Assembly: GCF_040683095.1 (NCBI RefSeq)
Contig: NZ_JBFBCI010000011.1
Span: 62,001 to 126,000, forward strand
Direction: 5' to 3'
From: Sphaerisporangium sp040683095
GTDB taxonomy: Bacteria; Actinomycetota; Actinomycetes; Streptosporangiales; Streptosporangiaceae
Length of the DNA: 64,000 bases
Of the stretch, positions 16,200 through 23,998 are shown piece by piece. Every line of letters starts with the position of its first letter. Position 1 is the stretch's first letter. The notes beneath the pieces were generated by a model that worked only from the letters and a program-made list of their open reading frames with translations, searched no databases and was not told the DNA's origin. The position numbers and the translations under genes were made by a program.

Positions 16200-17669
16200 T
16201 CACGACCATTCCTCCTGATCGTCCTCAGGGCTCGGGACGTACTCCGGCGGCGGGCCGCCGTGCGTCCAGGGGGTCTCCTCGGAGGCGGGCAGGCTCGCGG
16301 GCGGCTGGTACTCGTCGCTGAGTGCGGCGTAGCAGACCTGGTCGCCGGACTCCGGGACCGCGCCCGGGGTCGCGACCTTGCCGCGACCCATGCCCTTGAC
16401 GATCTTCAGGGTGACCAGCTCGCCGTCGACCTCCACGACCTCGGCCTGCTGGCCGCGCCGCTCCGGGGTGCCCAGCTTCGCGCCGGCCGCCAGCCGCACC
16501 GGGTCGCCCGTCCGCACGGTGACCAGCGGCCGCAGCTTGCGCCCCCGGCCCTCGCCCTCGGCGTTGGCGGGGTCGGACGCGACGACCGTGCCGGTGAACG
16601 CCTCGCCGGTCAGCCGGTAGGCGGCCATCAGCAGCGGGTCGTCGTAGGCGCGCTGGGCGTCGTAGGACGCCTGCGCGCGCTCCATGCGGGCCAGCCGGGA
16701 CGCCGCCGGCACCGCGCCGTCGTGCTTGGGCTGCGGCGGCCCGCCCTCGGCGACCTGCTCGGCGAAGGCGGTGAACGACCCGCGGTCGAGCTCCCACCGC
16801 GCCGACGCGCCCCTGCCCTCGGGCAGCCCGCGCAGCAGGTCCACGGCGCGCCACATCAGCCGCCACGTCGGGTCGAGCTGCGTGCGCACCGCCTCGGCGA
16901 CCCGCGCGGTCGCGCGGTCGCCCGGCGCCTCCTCGTACGCCCGGATCGCCGGCGCCAGCACCTCGGCGTCGAAACCGGGGTCGGTGGCCGGGCCCGCGGG
17001 CGGCCAGACCAGCGGGTCCTCGGCCTCCCTGGCCGCCTCCGCCCCGGTCGTGCCCGGCGGCGGGTCGATCCAGCCGACCAGCGACGCGAGGTTGGCGTCC
17101 TCCAGCGCGCTCTGGCCCGTGGCCCAGTGCAGCGACAGCGCCTCGGTGACCGCCGGCAGCAGCGCCGAGCCCGGGTGGCGCGCCCGCTGGGCGAAGAACG
17201 TGAGCCACCGGCCGAGGACCGGCACCGACGGGTGGACGGCGTGCGGGCCCTCCGCGCGGCGGAACCGCGTCGAGCGGCCGAGCAGCAGCGTGAACGCCAG
17301 CGCGGCGCGGTTCGGGACCAGCAGCTGCGGCGCGTCGGCGCACCGCTCGTACGGCTCGGCGCCGCGCCGCTCCACCGTCTCGGTCTCCTTCAGGAAGCCC
17401 TCGACGTACGGCAGGACGATCTGCGCCAGCTCGGCCGCGAACGCGAACCGCAGATCCCGGTCGCGCGGCTGCGGCACCACCAGCAGGTGGGGATGGCCCG
17501 GGTCGGTGCCCGCCATGGCGGCCAGCGGCGCGGCGGCCTCGCCGGCCAGCCGCAGCGGGATGAACACCATGGGCCGCTCCGACAGGTGGCAGTGGCGCAC
17601 GGTGGCGAGCCGCTGGGCCGTCCCGGTGCGCACGGCGCGCAGGCGGGCGAGGGCGGCCAGCGTGCTCAT
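16200..17669 (-). CDS. Unknown protein with C-terminal beta-barrel-like domain, helicase operon
   Basis: 489 residues; its ATG overlaps the nuclease stop (ATGA), so translation is coupled. The N-terminal two thirds are helical, Trp/Arg-rich and unrecognised (MSTLAALARLRAVRTGTAQR at the start, LGRSTRFRRAEG in the middle). The last 120 residues look like a small barrel: EAFTGTVVASDP, RPLVTVRTGDPVRLAAGAKL, GQQAEVVEVDGELVTLKIVK, ending in an acidic Pro-rich tail. Alternating strands with G-D-x-V-x-L motifs resemble the 1B stalk/barrel of UPF1/Dna2 helicases. My inference is that it completes the separately encoded helicase. Alternative: an OB/KOW-like nucleic-acid adaptor. No catalytic motif seen. 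Confidence 0.55.
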   Translation of the reverse strand: MSTLAALARLRAVRTGTAQRLATVRHCHLSERPMVFIPLRLAGEAAAPLAAMAGTDPGHPHLLVVPQPRDRDLRFAFAAELAQIVLPYVEGFLKETETVERRGAEPYERCADAPQLLVPNRAALAFTLLLGRSTRFRRAEGPHAVHPSVPVLGRWLTFFAQRARHPGSALLPAVTEALSLHWATGQSALEDANLASLVGWIDPPPGTTGAEAAREAEDPLVWPPAGPATDPGFDAEVLAPAIRAYEEAPGDRATARVAEAVRTQLDPTWRLMWRAVDLLRGLPEGRGASARWELDRGSFTAFAEQVAEGGPPQPKHDGAVPAASRLARMERAQASYDAQRAYDDPLLMAAYRLTGEAFTGTVVASDPANAEGEGRGRKLRPLVTVRTGDPVRLAAGAKLGTPERRGQQAEVVEVDGELVTLKIVKGMGRGKVATPGAVPESGDQVCYAALSDEYQPPASLPASEETPWTHGGPPPEYVPSPEDDQEEWS

Positions 17670-18784
17670 CCCGCCTCCGCGTAGACGCCGTAGATGCCGT
17701 CGGCCAGGCGCAGCAGGCGGGCGATCTCCTCTTGGCCCTCGCCGGGCGTCAGGGTGCCGTCGGCGAGGCCGAGCGCCTCCGACACCGTCGCCACCCCGCC
17801 GAGCGCGTCGCGGACCTGGCGTCCCAGCAGCTCGGTCGACCCCTCGGCCGCGGCCTCGTCCCGGCAGAAGAAGCACAGGTCGCACGTGGACAGGCACTCG
17901 GGCGCGTACCGCGCGCCGACCGCGCCCACCGCCTCGCGCAGCTCGCTCACCGGGCGCGTCGGCACGCCGTCGGCGTCCGGCGCCAGGTCGAAGGTCAGGT
18001 CCTCGGGCAGCGTGTCGGCGATGGCGCCGACCTTGGCCATGCGCGAGAGCTGCCTGCGCAGCACCGCCAGCTCCCTGCGCACGTCCAGCAGCGTGCCCGC
18101 CGGGCGGTTCGCGAAGTTCTCCGGGCACACCAGCACGACCTCGTGCGACACGCGGGCCGGGTCGTGCCCGAGCTCCGCCAGCATGTTCCGCAGCGCCAGC
18201 ACGTACACCGCGGCCTGGCGCGCCGCCGCGGCCACCTTGTCCGGCTCGGCCTGGCCGTCGACGATCGCGAACGACTTGATCTCCACGATGTGGAACCGGC
18301 CCGCGAGCCGGAACGCGACGACGTCCGGCTCCAGGTAGGAGGTGTGCCCGGCGATCTCCAGCCGCAGCAGCGGGTGGTCGTACAGCGTGCCCGCCTCGTC
18401 GTCGTCACGGGCGGCCCGGTCGATGAGCTTGAGCGTGTGGGCGTGGCGCAGGTGCGCCGACGGGTTGCCGCCGATGTCGCCGAGGTCGGTGTAGGCGGCG
18501 AGGGGGATCGGCAGGCCCAGCAGCTCGCGAAGCAGCCGCAGCAGCTCGGCGCAGCCGGAGTCCTTCACCAGGGCCTCGAACGCGTTGCCCCGGGTGATCG
18601 CGAACGGCGACCGGCCGAACGGGGCGGGGAACCCCAGATGGGTCGCGGTCGCGTCCTTGTCGATCCCCGCGGCGTCCATCACCGCGCGCCGCCCGCACCC
18701 GGGGTTGGCCGCCAGCGCGGCGATCGCCCGCGCGTCGTGCGGCCGCGCGGGCACGGCGCCGCGCAACCGGTCGAACCGCTCCAC
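17666..18784 (-). CDS. PD-(D/E)XK nuclease with Cas4/Dna2-like Fe-S cysteines
   Basis: 372 residues from GTG at 18784 (GAGAGG upstream; longer versions add no conserved sequence). RecB-type nuclease motifs: GNAFE (66-70), Asp154 in LEPDVVAF, and Glu168-x-Lys170 in FHIVEIKSF. A lone N-terminal Cys30 plus a C-terminal cluster Cys297, 301, 304, 307 (CLSTCDLCFFC) is the arrangement that holds a 4Fe-4S staple in Cas4, AddB and Dna2. It should cleave single-stranded DNA ends or flaps. No cas genes are nearby. The operon partners (coiled-coil, barrel, SF1 helicase) suggest a nuclease-helicase machine. Confidence 0.8.
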   Translation of the reverse strand: MERFDRLRGAVPARPHDARAIAALAANPGCGRRAVMDAAGIDKDATATHLGFPAPFGRSPFAITRGNAFEALVKDSGCAELLRLLRELLGLPIPLAAYTDLGDIGGNPSAHLRHAHTLKLIDRAARDDDEAGTLYDHPLLRLEIAGHTSYLEPDVVAFRLAGRFHIVEIKSFAIVDGQAEPDKVAAAARQAAVYVLALRNMLAELGHDPARVSHEVVLVCPENFANRPAGTLLDVRRELAVLRRQLSRMAKVGAIADTLPEDLTFDLAPDADGVPTRPVSELREAVGAVGARYAPECLSTCDLCFFCRDEAAAEGSTELLGRQVRDALGGVATVSEALGLADGTLTPGEGQEEIARLLRLADGIYGVYAEAG

Positions 18785-18850
18785 CTCACACCTCTCTCTG
18801 CCGCTCTTCGCCACGCGAGTGAACACCGGACCGCACCGCCGCGAGGGGCC

Positions 18851-19714
18851 TCACGACGCCTCCTCGCGGGCCAGGCTCAGGAGCCTGCCGCCGAACAGGC
18901 GCTCGGCGTCGCCGAGGCGGGCGCGGGCGCGCTCGGCGATCCGCGCGCGGGCGTCCGCGTCCGCGCCGGCGTGGACGTCCAGCTCGGCGCGGGCCGCCCT
19001 GACCACCACGGCCGGGTCGGGCGGGGCGTCTTCGGCGGCGGACGGCACGGGGACGCCGGGGACGTTGTGCGCGAGCCGCGCCAGCAGCCTCCGCGCGGCG
19101 TCCGGCGCCGGCTCGCCCGTCTCCTCCAGCCGCAGGATGTGCTCGCCCACGCGGATCGCGGTGGTGAGGAAGTCGACGCGGGGGCTGAGCGGGCCGATCG
19201 CCCGGCGCTCCTGCGGCCACGTGCTGACCGTGAGCAGGCCCCGCGAGGCCGACAGGCGGTCGGTGAGCGCGGCGCACAGGTAGTACGGGCGGGCGAACGG
19301 TGAGGACCGGAAGGAGCGCTCCTCGTCCCGGCGCAGGCTCGCGAGCTGGGTGCCCCTGAGCGACCCCGCGCGCAGGGCGCCGTGCACCGCGACGATCACC
19401 CGGGCCGAGGCCGGCACTCCGAGCAGCGTCAGCGCCTCGTGCACCTGCTCCCGCACCGGCACCAGCGAACCAGGCCCGTCCGAACCAGGCCCGTCACCAC
19501 CCCTTGCCCCCTTACCGGCGGGCTCCGGGGAGTCCTCCAGGGATCCCTCGGCGGGGTCCTGGGGGGCCAGCGCCCGGTCCCAGGCTCGCTCGGCGGTGCG
19601 CAGTTCGGCCCGCAGCACCCTGGCGAGCGCGCCGTCACGCCCCCGCACGGCTCGCCGGACCTCCGCCCGGAGCGCGTTGATCCGCTCCTCCAGGGCGTCC
19701 AGCCTTTCACTCAC
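18851..19714 (-). CDS. Coiled-coil protein heading the nuclease-helicase operon
   Basis: 287 residues from GTG at 19714. Residues 1-48 form a charged coiled coil (RLDALEERINALRAEVRRAV...). A disordered Gly/Pro/Asp-rich linker follows (about 55-85), then a helical domain. That domain contains VREQVHEALTLLGVPASARV and AGSLRGTQLASLRRDEERSF, which has the look of a winged-helix core, and later a Leu/Arg-rich domain with RVGEHILRLEETGE. No known family recognised. It is first in the operon, 66 bases ahead of the Fe-S nuclease, so a DNA-sensing or oligomerisation subunit is plausible; this is inference from position. Confidence 0.6.
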   Translation of the reverse strand: MSERLDALEERINALRAEVRRAVRGRDGALARVLRAELRTAERAWDRALAPQDPAEGSLEDSPEPAGKGARGGDGPGSDGPGSLVPVREQVHEALTLLGVPASARVIVAVHGALRAGSLRGTQLASLRRDEERSFRSSPFARPYYLCAALTDRLSASRGLLTVSTWPQERRAIGPLSPRVDFLTTAIRVGEHILRLEETGEPAPDAARRLLARLAHNVPGVPVPSAAEDAPPDPAVVVRAARAELDVHAGADADARARIAERARARLGDAERLFGGRLLSLAREEAS

Positions 19715-19796
19715 GCCCGGAGCGTACCAAGAGTTCCCAGGAGTTCCAGGCAATTCCCATATTCACCGCGCGTCGCCATGGGCGGCGACGCGGCCC

Positions 19797-21587
19797 TCAG
19801 CTCAGGGGCCGGAAGTAGGTCCCGGGGCGCTCGCTGCCCATCACGCCGCCGACGCAGCGGTAGACGCGCACGCCCGACTTGAACGCGTCCGGGCTCGGGG
19901 GCAGCGCCGAGACCATCCACTTGGACGGGGAGATCTTCCTGGCGGCCTCCGACCTCGACTGGAGCAGCACCGGCATCGAGCACAGCTTCTTCACCACGGG
20001 ATGCGCCTCGAGGTCCTGCAGGTCATAGGTGACGCCGTCCACCGGCATCGGGGCCACGGCGAACGTCTCCCACGAGTGGCCCTCCTCGCAGCCGCGGCGC
20101 TTGACCGTCACCGACCCCGCGATGGAGACGATGCCGCCCCAGCACTCCGCCTCCTGGCTGCAGGCGGCCTGGGCCCCGGCCACCGACGTCGCGGGGCAGT
20201 TCGCCGTGACGGTCTTCACGGTTCCGGCGTCCGGGTCCGTGACGGCCGTGCCCCCGGACGTTCCGCCCGCCGTCGTCGCCGGCGCGCTCGCCGGCGTGGA
20301 CGCGGTGTCGTCGGGGATCGTGCCCTCGTGCAGGGCGAGGGCCGTCCCGATCGTCAGCAGCAGGGCGAACACCCCGGCCACGGCGACGTACACGCCGGTG
20401 TGCGCGTTCTGCTTCGGCGTGTGCGGGGCGAGGGTGCTCGACATCGCCCGCCCGCCCGGACCGGCCACGGACTCCCGGGGGGAGAGGCGCTCAGGCCGCA
20501 CGTCCACGTGCTGCCGCGACGGCCCGGTCGGAGCCGAATGCCGGGAATGGGCGACGGGCACGGACGAGGCGGGCCGGGCGTACTGCGGCGGCCGCTCGTA
20601 CGGCCCCGAGAGCCCGGGGGAGCCCGCGTGGGGGAGCGGCGCCGAATGCCCGAGGGGGGCCGGATGCGACAGCGGCCCCGAGTGCCCCGGCTGGGCGCTC
20701 GGATACCCCTGCCGCCCGGGGCCTCCCACGGCGGACGGCCCGGAGTTCCCCGGGCCGGAGAGCAGGCCCGCGGGGATCGCGGCGAGGGCGTCGCGCAGGT
20801 CGGCGGCGGACGGGGTGCGCTCGCGCGGGTCGGCGGCCATGCCCGCGCGGAGCACGGCGGTCAGCTCGGGCGCCACCCCGGGGATCTCCGGGATCGGACG
20901 CCGGTGCAACGCCATGATCATCGCGACGTTGACCACTCCGCTCTCGGGGAAACGCGGCGGACGCCCGTTGAGCAGCGCGTACAGCGTCGCCGACAGCGAG
21001 TAGACGTCGCCCGCCGGGCTCGGCTCGGCGAGCTCGAACGCCTCCGGAGGGCCGAACGCCGGGGTCAGCGACTCGCGGGTCACCGACATCTCGCCCTCGG
21101 TGTGCGCGGTGGCGGCCAGCCCGAAGTCCGACAGCGCCACCATCCCGTACCCGTTCACCAGGATGTTGGCCGGTTTCACGTCACGGTGCAGCACGCCCGC
21201 CGTGTGGGCCGCCGCGAGCGCGTCGGCGATGCGCACGCCGATGTCGCGCACCTCGGCGGGGCTCAGCGGGCCCTGCTCGCGCAGCCGGTCCGACAGCGAA
21301 CCGCCCGGGCACAGCTCCAGCACCATGTACGGACGCCCGTCGCCGAGCACCCCGGCGTCGTACACGTCCGCCACGTGCGGGTGCCCCGACAGCGCCCCGG
21401 CCGAGCTGACCTCGCGCATGAACCGCCGCCGGTCGCGCTCGGAGACCAGCACACGGTTGTCGATCTTGAGAGCGACCTCGCGGCGTACGGCGAGCTGCCG
21501 CGCGCGGTACACCACGCCGAACCCGCCCTGGCCGAGGATTCCCAGCACCTCGTACCCCGGCACCTCGGGCGCCCCAGGCTCGCTCAC
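19797..21587 (-). CDS. Membrane Ser/Thr protein kinase (PASTA-less) with Cys-rich extracellular domain
   Basis: 596 residues, GTG start with GGGAGG 6 bases upstream. Kinase domain about 10-270: GILGQGGFGVVYRA, Lys in VALKID, HRDVKPANIL, SDFGLA; the usual APE motif reads GPPEAF. A Pro/Ser/His-rich juxtamembrane linker (270-390) precedes one transmembrane helix (VYVAVAGVFALLLTIGTALA). The extracellular part has a Thr/Ala-rich stalk and a domain with six Cys (in NCPATS, AACSQ, AECWG, RRGCEE, KLCSM, YRCVG), resembling the septum-formation-type domains attached to some actinomycete kinases. It probably senses an envelope signal. Separate transcription unit. Confidence 0.88.
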   Translation of the reverse strand: MSEPGAPEVPGYEVLGILGQGGFGVVYRARQLAVRREVALKIDNRVLVSERDRRRFMREVSSAGALSGHPHVADVYDAGVLGDGRPYMVLELCPGGSLSDRLREQGPLSPAEVRDIGVRIADALAAAHTAGVLHRDVKPANILVNGYGMVALSDFGLAATAHTEGEMSVTRESLTPAFGPPEAFELAEPSPAGDVYSLSATLYALLNGRPPRFPESGVVNVAMIMALHRRPIPEIPGVAPELTAVLRAGMAADPRERTPSAADLRDALAAIPAGLLSGPGNSGPSAVGGPGRQGYPSAQPGHSGPLSHPAPLGHSAPLPHAGSPGLSGPYERPPQYARPASSVPVAHSRHSAPTGPSRQHVDVRPERLSPRESVAGPGGRAMSSTLAPHTPKQNAHTGVYVAVAGVFALLLTIGTALALHEGTIPDDTASTPASAPATTAGGTSGGTAVTDPDAGTVKTVTANCPATSVAGAQAACSQEAECWGGIVSIAGSVTVKRRGCEEGHSWETFAVAPMPVDGVTYDLQDLEAHPVVKKLCSMPVLLQSRSEAARKISPSKWMVSALPPSPDAFKSGVRVYRCVGGVMGSERPGTYFRPLS

Positions 21588-21739
21588 CCGCCACCTCCCT
21601 CACGCCCCGCGACCGGCACCCTACCGGAAGCTTCTCGCTCATATTTCCGCATAGATCACACTCGTCGGGCGCCGCGGTGGCGGGGCGAGAGGAAAGCCCT
21701 GCTCACCGCAGAGGGGCGCGGCGAGCGGAAAAGGCGAAC

Positions 21740-21802
21740 GCCCGGCGGTCCGCCGGGGACCGCCGGGCGCTCCCGCCGCGCCGGGGTGTGCCGGCGCGGC
21801 GG
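21740..21802 (-). terminator. Tandem hairpin terminators after the symporter operon
   Basis: Two perfect 12-bp stems in a row: GCCCGGCGGTCC / GGACCGCCGGGC (21740-21751 / 21757-21768) and CCGCCGCGCCGG / CCGGCGCGGCGG (21773-21784 / 21791-21802), 46 bases or more past the symporter stop and ahead of the kinase gene. Confidence 0.75.
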
Positions 21803-21847
21803 CCTACAGGCGTCCGGGGAGGTGCAGGGGAACGGACGGGGGCGGGG

Positions 21848-23455
21848 TCAGTGGGAGGCGGTGAGCTGGACGTCCTGGACGCGGGGGTCGCCCTCGTCGG
21901 CGAAGTAGTCCGCGGGCCGGGTGGCGTCGGCGCCCTCGGCGAGCTTGGCGGCGCGGGCGACCAGCGTTCCGGCGACGGCCACCACCAGGTTGACGGCCAG
22001 GGCCAGGAAACCGGCGTAGATCGTCATCTTGGTGTCCAGGCCCAGCTTCTCCAGCGGGAACGCCGACCCGCCGAAGTGGGCGTGGTTCGTGGCCGGGTTG
22101 GCGATGTTGTAGAGCATCAGCAGGCCGGCGGCCATGCCCGCCGCCCACCCGGCGACCAGCCCCGCTCGGTGGAACCAGCGGGTGAACAGGCCGAGCGCGA
22201 CCGAGGGCAGCGTCTGCAGGATGATCACGCCGCCGATGAGCTGGAGGTCGATGGAGAACTGCGGGTCGATCAGCAGGATGACCAGCACCGCGCCGATCTT
22301 CACGACCAGCGAGGCGATCTTGCTGACCGCCGCCTCCTGGGCGTCGGTGGCGTCCCGCCTGATGTACTCCCTGTAGATGTTGCGCGTGAACAGGTTGGCC
22401 GCCGCGATCGACATGATCGCCGCGGGCACCAGCGCGCCGATGCCGATGGCGGCGTAGGCGACCCCGGTGAACCAGTCGGGGAACATCGCGTCGAAGAGCT
22501 GCGGGACCACCGTGTTGGGGTCGGCCTTGCCGCCGGAGACGATCGGCTTGACCCCGGCGGCGATCGCCATGTAGCCGAGCAGCGCGATGAGGCCGAGCAG
22601 CAGGCTGTAGGCGGGCAGCGCGGACATGTTCCGCTTGATCACGCCCCGGCTGCGCGCCGCCAGCACGCCGGTCACGCTGTGCGGGTACAGGAACAGCGCC
22701 ATCGCCGAGCCGAACGCCAGTGTGACGTACTGGAGCTGGTTGTTCGCGTTGAGCAGATACCCGTCACCCGGCGCGGGGGTGGCCTCGAACTTGGCCCGGG
22801 CCGCGTCGAAGATCGAGCCCATGCCGCCGAGCCGCGCCGGAATGTAGATGACCGCCACCAGGATCACGATGTAGATCAGCGTGTCCTTGACGAAGGCGAT
22901 CAGCGCGGGGGCGCGCAGGCCCGACTGGTAGGTGTAGGCGGCGAGGATCGCGAACGCGATGACGAGCGGCAGCTCGCCGCTGACGCCCATCGACTTCAGC
23001 ACCGCCTCGATGCCGACGAGCTGCAGGGCGATGTACGGCATCGTGGCGACCAGGCCGGTGATCGCGATCAGCAGGGCCAGCGTGGGCGAGCCGAACCGGG
23101 CGCGGACGAAGTCGGCGGGCGTCACCAGGCCGTGCACGTGGGACACCGACCACAGCCGGATCATCACCAGGAACACCATCGGGTAGGTGATGATCGTGTA
23201 CGGCAGGGCGAAGAACCCGGTCGCGCCGGCGCCGTACAGCAGGGCGGGGACCGCCACGAAGGTGTACGCGGTGTAGAGGTCGCCGCCGACGAGGAACCAG
23301 GTGATCCAGGAGCCGAACTTCCGGCCGCCGAGGCCCCACTCGTCCAGGCTGGCGAGGTCGTCGGGGCGGCGCCAGCGGGCCGCGACGAACCCCATGCCGC
23401 TGACCAGCAGGAACAGGACGGCGAAGACCAGGATCTCGGTGACGTGCTCGCTCAT
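21848..23455 (-). CDS. Sodium:solute symporter (SSS), monocarboxylate (MctP-like) type
   Basis: 535 residues; ATG at 23455 overlaps the upstream DUF3311 gene. About 13 hydrophobic helices. SSS-family signature stretches: WGLGGRKFGSWITWFLVGGD near the start, DLYTAYTFVAVPALLYGAGA, HGLVTPADFVRARFGS, GALVPAAIMSIAAANLFTRN, YREYI. This pattern is that of the MctP/ActP branch importing lactate, pyruvate, acetate or related acids with Na+ or H+. Pairing with a small DUF3311 membrane protein is typical of this branch. The operon ends at tandem hairpins. Confidence 0.88.
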   Translation of the reverse strand: MSEHVTEILVFAVLFLLVSGMGFVAARWRRPDDLASLDEWGLGGRKFGSWITWFLVGGDLYTAYTFVAVPALLYGAGATGFFALPYTIITYPMVFLVMIRLWSVSHVHGLVTPADFVRARFGSPTLALLIAITGLVATMPYIALQLVGIEAVLKSMGVSGELPLVIAFAILAAYTYQSGLRAPALIAFVKDTLIYIVILVAVIYIPARLGGMGSIFDAARAKFEATPAPGDGYLLNANNQLQYVTLAFGSAMALFLYPHSVTGVLAARSRGVIKRNMSALPAYSLLLGLIALLGYMAIAAGVKPIVSGGKADPNTVVPQLFDAMFPDWFTGVAYAAIGIGALVPAAIMSIAAANLFTRNIYREYIRRDATDAQEAAVSKIASLVVKIGAVLVILLIDPQFSIDLQLIGGVIILQTLPSVALGLFTRWFHRAGLVAGWAAGMAAGLLMLYNIANPATNHAHFGGSAFPLEKLGLDTKMTIYAGFLALAVNLVVAVAGTLVARAAKLAEGADATRPADYFADEGDPRVQDVQLTASH

Positions 23456-23679
23456 CGGCCGCCCCTCCGCTTGCCCATCCGGTACACGATGGTGGTGGAG
23501 GCGACGCCCAGGACGATGAACGCGAGCTGCAGCCAGTAGAACAGCGGGAACCCGAACAGGCGGGGCTCGTCCGCGTTGTAGAGGGCGGTGATCAGAGGGA
23601 TGACGATCGGCACGAGCAGCAGCCAGTTCCACGGGCTGCGATCGCTCCTGGCCGGGCGCTGATCGCTGGGGGGCGTGGT
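23452..23679 (-). CDS. DUF3311 small membrane protein, symporter partner
   Basis: 75 residues from TTG at 23679, chosen because GAGGAGAG lies 4-5 bases upstream; an upstream GTG (23712) would put that ribosome site inside the gene. Two membrane helices (WLLLVPIVIPLITALY; FYWLQLAFIVLGVASTTIVY), the conserved EPRLFGFPLFYW segment between them, and a basic tail (RMGKRRGGR). Family members precede SSS carboxylate transporters and probably assist them. Stop overlaps the symporter ATG (ATGA). Confidence 0.85.
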   Translation of the reverse strand, partial: TTPPSDQRPARSDRSPWNWLLLVPIVIPLITALYNADEPRLFGFPLFYWLQLAFIVLGVASTTIVYRMGKRRGGR

Positions 23680-23998
23680 CAACTCACTCTCCTCGCGAAA
23701 GGGAGGCGGCACCGGCCCTGGTGGGGCCGGTGGTCCGGTTGAGCGGAAGCGTAATTTCGCGCGTGAGGCGGAACCCTCACCAATCGGTGAACGGACCTGT
23801 TGGCGCGGTGAACGGGCCCGCCCGGCCGATCCTCCCAGCTCTGGGGCGTCACGCGGGGGAGGCGTGGCCGGGGGACGCCCTTTCGGCGACGGGTTCGGCC
23901 CGGTCGCCGTTCATCGTCCCCGCGGCTCTTGACAAGCGGTCTGACTCGCGCGTGAACGGCCGTGACCGGAGTACGGCACGCGTGCCGGGGGCGCGGCG
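23680..23998. other. Intergenic region upstream of the symporter operon
   Basis: No gene seen. Holds the promoter of the DUF3311-symporter operon (minus strand). A GTGAACGG word recurs at 23787-23794 and 23808-23815, which may be regulator half-sites. A perfect 14-base palindrome CGGCACGCGTGCCG (23974-23987) lies just past the stop of the CocE-type gene and may help end its transcript. Confidence 0.4.

Noticed and set aside
17666..18784. Considered as a CRISPR-associated Cas4 protein.
   Set aside because: No repeats or other cas genes in the window; the operon partners point to a nuclease-helicase machine instead.
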